Assembly (NCBI GenBank): GCA_037501455.1 | Contig: CM074863.1 | Location: 56,215,501 to 56,279,500, forward strand | DNA: 64,000 bases | Origin: Lantana camara | Lineage: Eukaryota > Streptophyta > Magnoliopsida > Lamiales > Verbenaceae | Direction of reading: 5' to 3' | In this document: positions 23,343-34,377 of the stretch, in pieces | Numbering within the stretch: the stretch's first letter is position 1 | Layout of the letters: every line of letters begins with the position of its first letter | Position numbers and translations under genes: made by a program | Notes under the pieces: generated by a model | Database searches by the model: none | Told to the model about the DNA's origin: nothing | The model's input: only the letters and a program-made list of their open reading frames with translations

Positions 23343-26300
23343 TGTAACGCCCCAACTTTTAGACCGTACAGGTATGACGTCACGAGTGGGTTTAGACCGA
23401 GAGTTACGTGACTTATATGTTTTTTAAATTGTAAGTGAACTATATGATTTATATGACCTTTGACTATGCTATTTAAATTCGTTTATCACATGTTTACTTG
23501 TTAATTAAATGTTTTCTTTTCCTTCTGCACTTATTTGAATTATATGAAATCCTTGGACTCAATCGAACCTTGTTTCGGACCTCAATCGTTCCCCAACTAA
23601 ACCCCGGCAACCTAATTGAAGCACTTAAATTCTTGGAGGACCAAAGTGCACATTCCCTCATTTCTTCTCCCTTATTACACGATCCAACCCCCCATTCCTT
23701 TCTCATTCTTCTTCTTCATTTTTCTCTTATAACCACAAGACACCCAAACCCTTCTCTTCCTTCTCTCATTCGATCCATCAAGCAAGCAAGGAGGCAAGGA
23801 GATTTCTTCCACTTCCAAACAAGAATTCAAGCTCCATCCTCTTCCTTCATATTCTCCTCCAACTCTTCCAAGGTATAATGTGAATTTTGTGTATATATGT
23901 CATATAAGATAGGGTTCGAATTTCTTTGAGCTTGAAGCATGAATTTGTATGTGTTTGATGCTCTAACACTTGAACCCATGAGTTTCATGGTTGATTATTT
24001 GAATTCTTGAAGCTAGAATGTGTATATATATTGTATGTACGTATATGTGTGAATATGTTTGTGGGTTTATGAATTTAGGTGTTTTAATTTGCCCTAAACT
24101 TGCATTTGATGTTCCTACTTGGTATACTAAATGTTTTAAGTGATTTGGGTTGAGTTTTGAGGTGTTTTGGTGATTTTTGGTCTTCTCCCGCGTTTGTGCC
24201 CTGTTTTCTGCGTATTTTTTGCCCCTGTTCTGAATCCGCGAGGGTGGATTTGAGCCAGAAACTTTGGATCCTCCCCTGTTTTCTGACTGAGATTGTTTTG
24301 TCCAGTTTACCCTCATACGAACTCGGATTGACCTGATATTTGAACCACGGAAACCTCTTGAAGTCTAGAACATCCTCCAATTGGAATCAACTCGATATCG
24401 TTCCTCAATTGTGAGTTATGATTGTTTGAAAATTGTGCCGCCACTTCGCCGAACTTCGGCATTGTCCCAAACTTGAAACCTACGCCATTTTCACCTCGCT
24501 TTGAACCATGATTCGTGCCATATATCCTTGAAAACATCTATGTGTCTAGTTTCACCTCCAACAAGAAAAACTTAATTCCAATTTGTCAAACTCAAGATAT
24601 ACCCATTTTTCTACAGCTTGCGCATTTCCGAAAATTGTCAACTTTTCCTAACATTTGCTAAACTTTGCCAAAACTCGTTCTGTCGCCTTCCTTGCACTTC
24701 CTTGACCCCTTATGTGACTTATATACATTATATACATACCTAATTGATCCATATGCATTGTTAACATGTATTGTAATATATTATGAATTGAATGATTAAA
24801 ACATGTATGTGTCTAAATGGTTTTATTGGTGTGTATGAACATGAATCACATCAACTCATGACATCTTATGATCTATTGTATATTGAAACATGACATAGCA
24901 TTTCACGAACACCTCATGTTAATGCCGTGCGTCCTAATTGGTTTCATATTGAGTCGTTTCTCGCGAGTACACATTATGTCTTTCTCTTGTACAGTTCATC
25001 TCCAGGGTGGAGATATCGTGATCGATAGGCTCACGGCCTAGCTTGTATCCTTGTATCGTCATCTTCCAGGTGAGGGTGTTTTTGTTCTAGTTATGTATAA
25101 AACCCTATAACCCTTATGTAACAAGTTTTGGCCTAAAATCTTATGTATATATATGTTATCTTTACAAAGTGGAGTCATTGAGTAAATTCTTCTGAAATTA
25201 TACGTACGGGTGTATATAAGCTTAAAATGGTTTTGGAACGAGGCTATGCTCCAAACCGTGTGTCTTCATGCTAGCTACGGATTAGGATGACACAGAGAGG
25301 TACGTGTATAGCATATGCCGAGTTGCACGGTAAGGTATGTTCTTCTTATAGTATGTATCCTAAGTATGAAGCAAATGTTTTGGCGAGAAATGTATGAATG
25401 AATTCACAATGGGGCCCAGGGACTTGGTGTTAGAGGCTATCCAGGGAGGCATGGGCCGACGGTGATCCCTTTCACTAGTTCCAATTATATTAACGGCGTA
25501 ACCGGACCTCGTTAGGAGTTAGCGAGGAATGGACGCTGAGTGCCACTAGGGGAGTCATGAAACCCTTTTGGTCCATGCATGGATGGTTCGGGCCGATCAC
25601 CCGGCCATCACCCGGAGGAAGAAGGTTGGAACTTATTTTATGATTATGATTATGTTATGATTGTTATGCACCGTGCGGGAAGGCCGAGACACGGATTGCC
25701 CAAACGACTATGTCTTATGTTATGTTGTATGACTTGTGTGTATTATATATATTGCATGATCACGTATTCAATGTATTAATGATATTTGTGGTACACGGTC
25801 GGAGTTTGGTTGGAGATTATGCATGCTCACTCGCCAAGCCATTATGTTTATGTATGAATTATGAACTTAATGAATTTAATATGAATTAGTCGTAAAACCC
25901 GAGCATTGCTTAGTCCTTTTATTGCCCTCGTGGGAACTAATAAATAAAACTTTTCTTGGGATTTATGACCTGCATGTGCATGTTTTTATATATATGTATA
26001 GCTCCTGCTCACTCAGTCTTCTAGAGACTGACCCCTCTTTCCCACTTCTCAGTTCTTGCAGGTTTTGGCTAGGCGGGAGTCGAGTCATTGCATTCTTGAT
26101 CGAGTCACACTTGTACACTCGAGTCATATTTCATATTGATATGCTATAATTGTATCTCCTAACGTAATTGGGCCTGTGTGCTAACTATGATTCATTGTTG
26201 ATTATTGATTCGGGATAGGTTGCATGTTTAGCTGAACCCGTTGTTAGGATGCATGATGGATTTAAATTATGTATTGGAATTGTTGGACTTGTAGTAATTG

Positions 26301-26511
26301 TTGAAAAGTATGAATTATGTGTTATTGCTTCCGCATTGTACATTTGGTTTTTCTTGAGTTATTTGGTATGGGGTTAGATTCCGCCTAGCAAGGTTGTTTT
26401 TATTTTGTCTCCCGTTCGCTATGAGTCCGGTTCATGCTTGGACTATCCATTTCATGTGTGGACTAGACTCATAGTGCGGGGGATGTGGCGCCTATCGTCC
26501 CGGGTGCTACA
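23343..26511 (+). mobile_element. Element A 3' LTR (3169 bp)
   Basis: Near-identical partner of 15113-18280 with the same ends and the same internal features shifted by 8230 or 8231 bp. Followed by TSD tgata and the continuation of the B 5' LTR. Confidence 0.95.
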
Positions 26512-26823
26512 TGATATATGTTATCCGGGACAGGTTAGGACAGGTTCTTGATTTAGTTGAACCCGTATAGTTGGTTTTGATGTATGATTGATGCTATCAT
26601 TCTTATTGTATGAAAAGTTTTTGAAAAGTTGGCATTTCGTATTGCTTTCGTTGTCATGTTTTGCATTCTTTCATTTGTATAGGGTTAGGTACCGCCTAGC
26701 AAAGGTTGGATTTTTCGTTTGTTACCCGTTCGCTGTGACTTGGTGCGTGTCCGGACTTTCCATTTCGTACACGTGTCGGGTCATAGTGCGGGGGTGTGGT
26801 ATCCCACTGCTTGGGGTGCTACA
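26512..26823 (+). mobile_element. Element B 5' LTR, last part
   Basis: Resumes the B LTR after element A with tgatatatgttatccggg and ends ttggggtgctaca. Closely matched by 40003-40315. Contains the cgggacagg...gaacccg stem and the cgctgtgac...gtcatagtg terminal stem. The 115-residue frame at 26588-26935 is not a gene. Confidence 0.92.
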
Positions 26824-26830
26824 TCTTAAG

Positions 26831-26842
26831 TGGTATCAGAGC
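26831..26842 (+). other. Primer-binding site of element B
   Basis: tggtatcagagc, 7 bp after the LTR end. Confidence 0.93.
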
Positions 26843-27479
26843 TACCAGTTTCAAAACCGGTGCTCCGGAGTCGTGTTGTGTCAGTTTAGGTCGTGCGGCA
26901 TAGGAATATGTGCGCTTTGTATTTGCTTGGCATGAAATTTTGACTTCTCTGCATGAATTTGTTTGAGCTTATGTAACTGTGTGCACACTATGACTATGAT
27001 TTTGCATAATTTTTTTTGTTATGCTTTAAATTTTATAAATTTTGTATTGCATATATATTAACTAGGTTCTCGTATTTGTTTTCCTTATTTGGCATATTCA
27101 CGCACTAACCTACATGCATAGACATCTATTTTAATTGTGAGTTGTAGGGTGTTGACAAGAAAAAAAAAATCATAGTCGACTATTATGGGACTTCTCACTT
27201 TCTACCAAAGGATGACTAAGGATTACAAGGAGATGCCAAGGATGCAAACTTGAACAAGAAATTGTAACCCCAGCCGATCAAGGATCTGATTATCTCTCAA
27301 GTTAAAGAAATTGGCAATTCTAACTTCCTTGCCACGGTGAACGGTACACTGAGCATCCATGGCACGAGCATACATGCATCCTTTAGTTTGATTACTTGCT
27401 GTTATTTTGTGATATATTTGTCAAGTGTGCTATGTGTTGATTGTTGTGATTTTCTGATTCTGCTTATGTGCTTGAGTGA

Positions 27480-27883
27480 AAGGGAGATTTGATTCTCTCT
27501 GTTAATGTGCTAAGGGGAATGTTAATTCTCCCTATTTGTGTGTTAGAGAGATGTTGGATTCTCTCTTTATTGCGTGACAGAAAGATGCTGCATTCTTTCT
27601 AAGTTTTGTGCACGAGAGATGTTAGATTCTTTTGTACTTAGGTATTCGAGGGATGCTGGATTCTCTTGGATTTAGGGTTTGAGAAATATCGGATTTTCTC
27701 AAATTAGAATGTCTGGGAGATGTGAATCTGTCAGACTTAGGTTGAGAGACGGGGTTCTCTCGATTCTTTGTTTGAGAGACGGGGCTCTCTCAATTATGCG
27801 CTTGAGAGACGGGGTTTCTCTCTTTTGTGTATGCTGAGGGACGGGGTTCTCTCACTTGCGTGTTGAGAGATGGGATTCTCTCT
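27480..27883 (+). repeat. Hairpin array of element B (about 13 units)
   Basis: Tandem short inverted repeats roughly 25-40 bp apart. Examples: agagagatgttggattctct (27545), agaaagatgctgcattcttt (27579), gagaaatatcggattttctc (27681), gagagacggggttctctc (27744), gagggacggggttctctc (about 27836), gagagatgggattctctc (about 27865). Arms vary but remain complementary in most units; the unit near 27716 is degenerate. Loop types fall into two classes, gttgga-like upstream and cgggg-like downstream. Confidence 0.88.
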
Positions 27884-27986
27884 TGTTTGTTGCAGCGCGT
27901 GGCCTGACGACAGTCTGCAAGCAACGAGGATGCGACATTATCGAGCTTTGGGTGCAGTGGCCTAGTGGTAATAGAATGAGTTTGAA

Positions 27987-28196
27987 GTGACCAACGGTCA
28001 AGTGCTCAGTGGGACCTCAGTGACAACGAGACACTATGAAGGGAGTTGGTGCCAACTAAGGGAGAAGTATCCTGAGGAGTTTGCAGTTCGCCTAGATCAG
28101 AGTTGCGCAGCGGAAGCTTGGAGTAGAATTCGTTTCAGAGTCGTTCCAGATCCTGCTTCCGGACCTGAGGACAGGTCCTTTTGAAGGAGGGAAGTT
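27987..28196 (+). pseudogene. Remnant of the C-terminal tail of chromovirus pol (possible)
   Basis: A 65-residue frame (27987-28184) contains CQLREKYPEEF, which resembles the stretch after the chromodomain of plant chromovirus integrases. It ends GPEDRSF at the PPT, resembling the ED-rich pol ends of such elements. The same words can be read in H (on the minus strand, with a stop inside) and the tail only in A and C. No chromodomain core tryptophans are clear upstream. I read it as the leftover 3' end of a lost pol gene, not as a working protein. It could instead be a conserved cis signal. Confidence 0.4.
28161..28194 (+). other. Palindromic stem and polypurine tract of element B
   Basis: ggacctgaggacaggtcc (28161-28178), then PPT gaaggagggaag (28183-28194), then the LTR start at 28197. 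Confidence 0.88.
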
Positions 28197-28955
28197 TGTA
28201 ACATCCCGCGCTTCCGACTTATAAGGTACGCCACGTTTTAACCTTTTTTATGTGTTTATTTATGTGATTTTGTGCTTTACTTGGCCCTATTTTGAACTCT
28301 TTCAGAGTTTAGGGGCCTGTTTGTAATTTTCTCTTTTTAGGGGTTTTTCGGTCACTACTCATTTGATCGAGATTTTGACCATTTTGACCCCTTCAACGCG
28401 TTCGGAGCATCGAAACGAGTCCATAGACTCTAAGTTTGCCCTTTTTTGGCGTCGTTAGCCTTTCCTCCCGTTCGTTAGAGGACCCGGGATAAAACACCCG
28501 GGTCCTCGTTTAACGTGTCAGAACTTCAACAACTCTCTCTCCTCCCTCTCCCGCGATACACGATCCTTACACACGCTTACGGTGTGTTTTCATGCACTAC
28601 CTTGAACTTGCTCGTTTCTCGACGGAATTCGACGAACCAATAGTCCATTTCGGAGAGCTCGATGATGCGGTCACAACCGTACCAAGATTTCGACCAACCG
28701 ACAACCAATGGCGGAGATATCGCCTGATTTCAGTCGAGCAGGTGGAGGGTGACGGAGCCGCCACTTCGTCGGCCACTCGCGGCGGCTTCCAGCCATCTTT
28801 CGGCGACACGCGCCCCAGGTCCGACAAGAATGTTCTCCGACGCATCTTTTGACGTTGGCGGCGTGGCCATCAGGGCGGTGGTTGGGCCGTACGTGCCGAC
28901 CAAAGCTGGCGGTGGCGGCGCGTGACACTGTAGCGGGGCGATTCTGCCGTTCTGT
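28197..28955 (+). mobile_element. Element B 3' LTR, first fragment
   Basis: Starts tgtaacatcccgcgct and follows 11119-11860 closely, including the ccatttcggagagctcga region. Similarity stops at about 28950-28965. About 1 kb of B LTR (equivalent to 11860-12832) is missing before it resumes at 37727. Frames at 28592-28852 and 28597-28845 are chance frames on opposite strands. Confidence 0.85.
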
Positions 28956-31588
28956 GTATGGCTATCAAGGTTTTTGCTCTAATGACCTATTTACTTGTGT
29001 AGCTGATTTTCTTGCTTATACATGATTATATGAGCTTGTTTCTTGGCCTATTTGTTTCCTAACTGATAGTATATGATGTTAGGATGATTTTCTCTTTAGA
29101 CCCTTTGATGAAATTATGAGATATAGAGCTCCAAACTCGATGATCAAAACTGCCTCCCCTGTTTTGGGACTGCTGTGTGGAATCATGTCTTGTTGCTTGA
29201 TCTAATGGCCTTCTTTTCGTGTGAAATTGCATGGAGATGATGTACACTCATTTTTTTTTTATATGTTAGCATTCATGTTGCAAGCTTTTGGATCCATTTT
29301 GAGCCCCAAAACCGTAGCACATTACCTGTTCTGTGCATGGCTTATGACAGACCTGCTGCTGTTGCATTTTTGTGGTTCGTTGGTCATTCTAATGTGCTTC
29401 AATTCGTGCCATTTTGCATATATATGATGTATATTAGTTTTTTAGTATGTTAGCATGCATTACCCAAGGTTTTAGATCCAAATTCAGCCCCTAAGTACTT
29501 GATCATGGCATGATTGAACCAATCGGACTCATATGTGCGGTTTTGACGCCCCAGACTTGCTGCATGGTTTTGGTGCTCTTAACGTGTGATTTGGACTTTT
29601 AACTCGAAATGAAAAATTCTCCTAACATGCTAAATATGTTTTATATCAAGTTTCATAAAATTTGGAGTTGATTTGGTATGTTTTGGGAACTGATTTTGTA
29701 TAGGGTTGTTTTGCCTGTAAGCTTTGTTTGCATTTTTGGGTCTGTACCGAGACACCCCCGTGTCTCATTTGCCTTGTATTGTGTGACACCCCCGTGTCAT
29801 GCCCTTTTAGCATGTCTGTACTGCGACACCCCCGTGTCTCATTTGCCTTGTAATGTGAGACACCCCCGTGTCACTCCCCCTGCGCAACTCTTGTCTTTTC
29901 CTTTTCGGTTTTTGATTGTTTCACCTCCTTAACGCCTTTATCTTCAATCGTGATGAACTATGAACTTGTTTTACTATGTGTTGAGAGTATGGTGGTTTGA
30001 TTTCATAACATTTGGATGAGATTTAGGCATACTTTTATTGAATGCCGTTTATGTGCGTTTTTGTGTCGTTTGTGATTTCCATAACCATTTCCCTTATCAT
30101 ATGAATTCTTCTTGTTTTCAAACTCTGGAAATATGTTATATTATGTAATATGATGTATGTGGTAGCGTTTTGTGAAAGATTGAATACGTGCTAGGCTCCT
30201 ATTTGAATTTCTTGAATTGAATAGATTGGAAACGTGAATTTATGAATTGAATGAAAGTGAATGAATGATTGAATGACTTGATTATGTGATTTAAATTCCT
30301 TAATAGTGCACATGAACATTTCCATGATATAATATGATCTTTTATGCATTCATAGCATAATCATTTCATTGTCGAGCGTCTTATTTGGTCATATTGAGTC
30401 ACACTTCACCTCTCTTGCACAGATTTTGATCCCGTTGGAGACGAGGCCGGTCAGTGAGGCTCTTGTGCTCTCTTTTGTTGGTTTAAGGTGGGTTTCTCTA
30501 CTATCTAGTTAAATGGCCCTATATACTCCCAATGTGCAAAGATTTCGGCCAAAAGTATATATATGTATATAGAGTCGTTTTCAAGAGTAAATGTTTTCAA
30601 CGTATAACCCTTCTTTCATGAGTCCTACCTAATGTTTTGGAGAGACTGAATGAATGTTCACAATGAATGGGGCCCAGGGGCTTGGTGTGAGTGGGGAACC
30701 GAGGAGGCATGGGCTGACGGGAAACCCTCACACTAGTCCCACTAATGAACGGCGTAACCGGACCTCGTTAGGAGTTAGCGAGGAATGGACGCTGAGTGTC
30801 ATCTGGGGAGTCATATTCCCCTTTTGGTCAATGAATGGGTGGATAGGCCTTGCAAACCCGCCACCAATCCGGAGGAAGAAGGTGGAATGTTATTGAATGC
30901 GCACGAAAGAATGAAATGCTTGAAAAGAAAGAAAGAATGAATGTTAATGAATTACACGAGGTGTTGGTTGGAGATAATGCACGCCCACTCGCCGGGCCAA
31001 TAATGACCTAATGTTAATGAATTGTTATAATCCCTTTTGATTATTTCTATTTGCCCACTTGGGAAATTCTTCAAAACCTCACTTGGGATTATAGCTTGCA
31101 TGTGAATGTTTAATTACTGTCGTATATTATATTTATGCCCTATTTTTATACCCACCAGTCCCTTTTGGACTGAACCCGTTTGGTTTTCAGTTGTGTTGTG
31201 CAGGTGTCAAGGAGCTAGGTGGGAATTCGAGTCATAGGTTTTACATTCGTTTTAGCTCTTGTATTTTCTCGGTCTTACACTTTCATATTGCACGTTGGAT
31301 CATTGTATATGAACGATAATGGAGCGTACTTGTTTGTTGAGCCGTGACGGCATTTGATAATGTACATGGATTGTTTTGGAGTTTGATTACTCATTGTTTA
31401 TATTATGGCCAGTTATTGCTTCTGCACTTATTTTTATTTTGGTTTTATGGTTTAAGGGTTAGCCCGCCTAGCATAGCATGTGTGTTTGTCCTCGTTCGCC
31501 GTGACTTAGCTCGAGTATGGATCGTCCATTTCATATTCTGGTCGGGTCTCGGTGCGGGGGATGTGGTACCTTGCGCTCGAGTGCTACA
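28956..31588 (+). mobile_element. LTR fragment D2 (3' part of another long LTR)
   Basis: Ends gctcgagtgctaca at 31588. Its last 1.8 kb is related to the solo LTR at 43896-47632 read in the opposite direction, including the gacacccccgtgtc hairpins, the aggcatgggctgacgg region, the agtcccttttggact stem (about 31158) and the terminal ggtgcgggggatgtgg. Its 5' part is cut off at the B junction. The LTR end is intact but no PBS follows; the next sequence is a partial CRM LTR. No gene seen. Confidence 0.75.
29749..29874 (+). repeat. Hairpin array in LTR D2 (4 units)
   Basis: gagacacccccgtgtctc (29749-29766), tgacacccccgtgtca (29784-29799), gacacccccgtgtc (29825-29838) and tgagacacccccgtgtcac (about 29856). 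The loop cccc is constant and the outer stem pairs differ. Confidence 0.88.
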
Positions 31589-31917
31589 TAAATAATGATA
31601 AAATAAAGGCCCAAATAATACTATAATAGGCTTAGGGCCGAATTACATCATTTCCACTCTTTGGACTTTAGGAATTGGACATAAAAACATTGAAGTATTC
31701 TGAATTTGGTTCAGCAGCCCATCTTGAAGGTTGGAGTCCAGTTTGAGCAAATTGGTTTAAGAGATTTCCAACTTCCTCTTGGATAATTTTGGCCCGAGCT
31801 CTTGTAATTGGACCACCATAACTTTGTTCCTTATGTATGCTATATTCTTGAGCTGTGGATCGGTCCAGCTCTTCATTTCGGACAAGATATGGCCGCGGTT
31901 CATCATGATTCACATCA
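31589..31917 (-). mobile_element. CRM-like element, 3' LTR (truncated)
   Basis: 322 bp from tgataaaataaagg (31596) to cacatca (31917) match 37405-37726. The distal 430 bp (equivalent to 36973-37404) is missing, replaced by the D2 LTR end joined at a shared ctaca/taa-like junction. It encodes the last 83 codons of pol. Confidence 0.88.
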
Positions 31918-32354
31918 TTCCCCCCTTCTTGAAAAGGATTCGTCCCCGAATCTGAATCTGCATGAAAGGGAGATAAACCAGCAACATTAAAGGTAGAACT
32001 TACACTATACGTATCCGGGAGATCAATTTTGTAAGCATTATCATTGATCCTTTTCAACACTTTGAATGGTCCGTCCCCCCGTGGGTCAAGTTTGGACTTT
32101 CGCTGATGATTGAATCTCTCTTTCCTAAAGTGAACCCAAACCAAGTCTCCTTCCTTGAAAACAACTTTCTTTCGTCCCTTGTTTGCTTGAATCATAGCTT
32201 GGTTTTTTCTTTTGAGAATGTGAAGCCGAGCATCCTCATGCATTTTCTTCACAAGTTCAGCTTTCTCCTTGCCATCTAAGCTTACAAGTTCATTCATAGG
32301 TAAAAGAAGCAAATCTAAAGGAGTTAAGGGATTAAAACCATAAACAAGCTCCAA
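31668..32354 (-). pseudogene. CRM-like pol: integrase C-terminal part reading into the LTR
   Basis: Integrase joins element cDNA to chromosomal DNA; its C-terminal region helps choose the target. This 228-residue piece has MELVYGFNPLTPLDLL (end of the catalytic core region), a basic linker, and KLDPRGDGPFKVLKRIND, the GPF/Y-like module. The frame then crosses the PPT and LTR boundary (FQEGGNDVNHDEP) and continues 83 codons into the 3' LTR, ending FNVFMSNS. Such extension into the LTR is known for CRM elements. A related frame is present in the 5' LTR (37477-37722). I see no clear chromodomain aromatic cage. Upstream stops and a frameshift cut it from the rest of pol. Confidence 0.88.
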
Positions 32355-32751
32355 TGGTGAGAAAGAAGTAGAAGAATGTATTTAACGGTTATATGCAAAT
32401 TCAACAAATGGAATGCACTCAACCTAATTCATTGAATATGTTTTAAACACAACTCTTAAAAGAGTTCCCAAGGTTCGATTCACTACTTCCGTTTGTCCAT
32501 CCGTTTGAGGATGACAAGTGGTGGAAAATAACAGTTTTGTTTCCCAATTTTCCCCACAATACTCGCCAAAAGTGACTTAAAAACTTCACATCTCGATCAC
32601 TTACAATTGATTTTGGGATTCCATGAAGTCTTACTACTTCCCGAAAGAACAATCCAGCCACATGTGTTGCATCATCAGTTTTATTACAAGGAATGAAATG
32701 TGCCATTTTAGAAAATCGATCAACAACAACAAAAATTGAATCCTTTCCATT
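32355..32751 (-). pseudogene. CRM-like pol: integrase catalytic core, frameshifted
   Basis: Carries the second core Asp in [15 protein letters not shown]. Near 32536-32554 the reading frame shifts, so the region with the third catalytic residue (HPQTDGQTE in another frame) is out of phase with the first part. Two more stops follow, at 32424-32426 and 32382-32384. The core cannot be made as one protein. The intact 87-residue frame is 32443-32706. Confidence 0.88.
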
Positions 32752-33492
32752 TTATGTTCTTGGCATTCCTAGCACAAAATCCATAGAAATATCAGTCCAC
32801 GGATGCGTTGGAACAGGCAAGGGTGTGTAAAGGCCGTGAGGTTTAACTCGTGATTTAGCCTTTCTACAAGTTACGCATCTATGACAAGTCCGTTCAACAT
32901 CCCTTTTCATATGAGGCCAAAAGAAATGTTCCTTAAGTATGCTCAAAGTTTTTAAAACACCAAAATGTCCCATTAATCCTCCCCCATGAGACTCACGGAT
33001 CAGCAACTGACGTAAAGAACAATTTGGAATGCATAGCTTGTTTTCTCTAAACAAATAACCATCTTGAACATAAAATTTATCACAAGGCTTTTGTTCACAA
33101 GATGCAAATATTTCAGCAAAATCAGAATCACTCAAGTATAGTTCCTTAATATGATCAAATCCCATGAATTTAGCACTTAAGGTAGAGAGAAGAATGTACC
33201 TTCGTGATAAGGCATCAGCAACAACATTTTCCTTACCTTGCTTGTATCGAATCATATAAGGAAACATCTCTATAAATTCAACCCAGCGAGCATGCCTTCG
33301 GTTCAAACTTCCTTGCCCCTTCAAATGTTTTAATGACTCATGATACGTATGAATGATGAACTCTTTCGACCACAAGTAATGCTGCCACGTCTCTAAGGCC
33401 CTAATTAAGGCATAGAGCTCCTTGTCATAAGTAGAGTAGTTCAATGCAGCCCAATTGAGTTTCTCACTAAAGTATGCAATTGGTTTCTTCTC
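32752..33492 (-). pseudogene. CRM-like pol: RNase H and integrase zinc-binding domain
   Basis: RNase H part with [39 protein letters not shown] and VVADALSRR. It is followed by the integrase HHCC domain (H near GGGLMGHFG, then CHRCVTC) and the start of the catalytic core with [15 protein letters not shown], which holds the first core Asp. It is separated from RT by an in-frame stop at 33493 and from the rest of integrase by one at 32752. Both stops are TAA. Confidence 0.92.
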
Positions 33493-34377
33493 TTACATGA
33501 GCACATCACCTATACCAACACCCGAAGCATCACATTCGATTTCAAAGGCTTTAGAAAAATCCGGTAAAAGTAAAAGAGGAACTGAACTTAGCTTTGTTTT
33601 CAATGTTTGGAATGCCATTTCTTGAGCTTCTCCCCACTTAAATCCCACACTTTTCATGATGATTTCCGTTAAGGGGGCAGCTATGGTGCTGAAATTGGGC
33701 ACGAATCTCCTATAGAACCCGGCCAAACCATGAAAACTCCTTACTTCCGTGATGGTCTTGGGTGTAGGCCACTCTTTGATTGCCTTAACCTTTTCTTCAT
33801 CTACCTCTATACCACCTGCACTCACAACAAATCCAAGGAACACGACTCTATCCATGCAAAAGCTACACTTCTTAAGATTATATAACTTTTCATGCCTTAG
33901 TACCTCAAGTACTAACCTCAATTGCTCAATATGTTCATGCAAATTACGGCTAAAGACCAGTATATCATCAAAGCAAACCACTACGAATTTACCAATATAA
34001 GCACGCAATACATGATTCATCAATCTCATGAAGGTACTAGGTGCGTTAGTTAAGCCAAAAGGCAATACTAACCACTCATACAATCCAAGCTTAGTTTTAA
34101 AAGTTGTTTTCCATTCATCACCTTCTTGTATTCTTATTTGGTGATAGCCACTTTTCAAATCAATTTTAGTGAAGATTGTAGAACCATGCAATTCATCAAT
34201 CATATCATCAAGGCGAGGTATGGGATAACGATACTTTACCGTGATCTTGTTGACAGCCCTACAATCCACGCACATTCGCCAAGTACCATCATTTTTAGGC
34301 ACCAAAAGAACCGGAACAGTACATGGACTCATGCTCTCACGCACATATCCCTTTGGAAGTAACTCTTCAACTTGTTT
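33493..34377 (-). pseudogene. CRM-like pol: reverse transcriptase
   Basis: Copies element RNA to cDNA in the particle. The 283-residue frame at 33493-34344 has the conserved blocks in order: [46 protein letters not shown] (first catalytic Asp), [13 protein letters not shown], and [11 protein letters not shown] (the FDD catalytic pair seen in plant gypsy RTs), then [13 protein letters not shown] and the start of RNase H (FEIECDASG). It is bounded by in-frame TAA stops at 34378 and 33493, so the RT domain is whole but not joined to its neighbours. Confidence 0.95.

Larger units (their letters stand above)
15113..26511 (+). mobile_element. Element A, complete LARD-type LTR retrotransposon
   Basis: Two LTRs of 3168 and 3169 bp, flanking TSD tgata, PBS at 18289 and PPT at 23330-23341. 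The LTRs are nearly identical by eye, so insertion was recent compared with the rest of the window. The internal region is about 3.56 kb after removing solo LTR G and has no gag-pol frame. The region before the PPT keeps a hairpin array and a tail that could encode GPEDRSFLRGRG, reminiscent of the end of chromovirus pol. It needs enzymes from another element. Confidence 0.95.
26824..28196 (+). mobile_element. Element B internal region (1.37 kb)
   Basis: Very short interior: PBS, an A+T-rich leader, one conserved box (about 27331-27380), a 13-unit hairpin array, a pol-tail remnant and the PPT. No gag, protease, RT or integrase. Element H (60963-63318) is a longer homologue of the same region in the opposite direction. 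Confidence 0.85.

Noticed and set aside
15113..26511. Assembly duplication as the cause of the two 3.17-kb copies
   Set aside because: PBS, PPT, exact TG...CA ends, matching TSD and an empty site elsewhere in the window show a real insertion.
27480..27883. A CRISPR-like array
   Set aside because: Repeats are imperfect hairpins with variable arms and spacing, in a plant retrotransposon with no cas genes.
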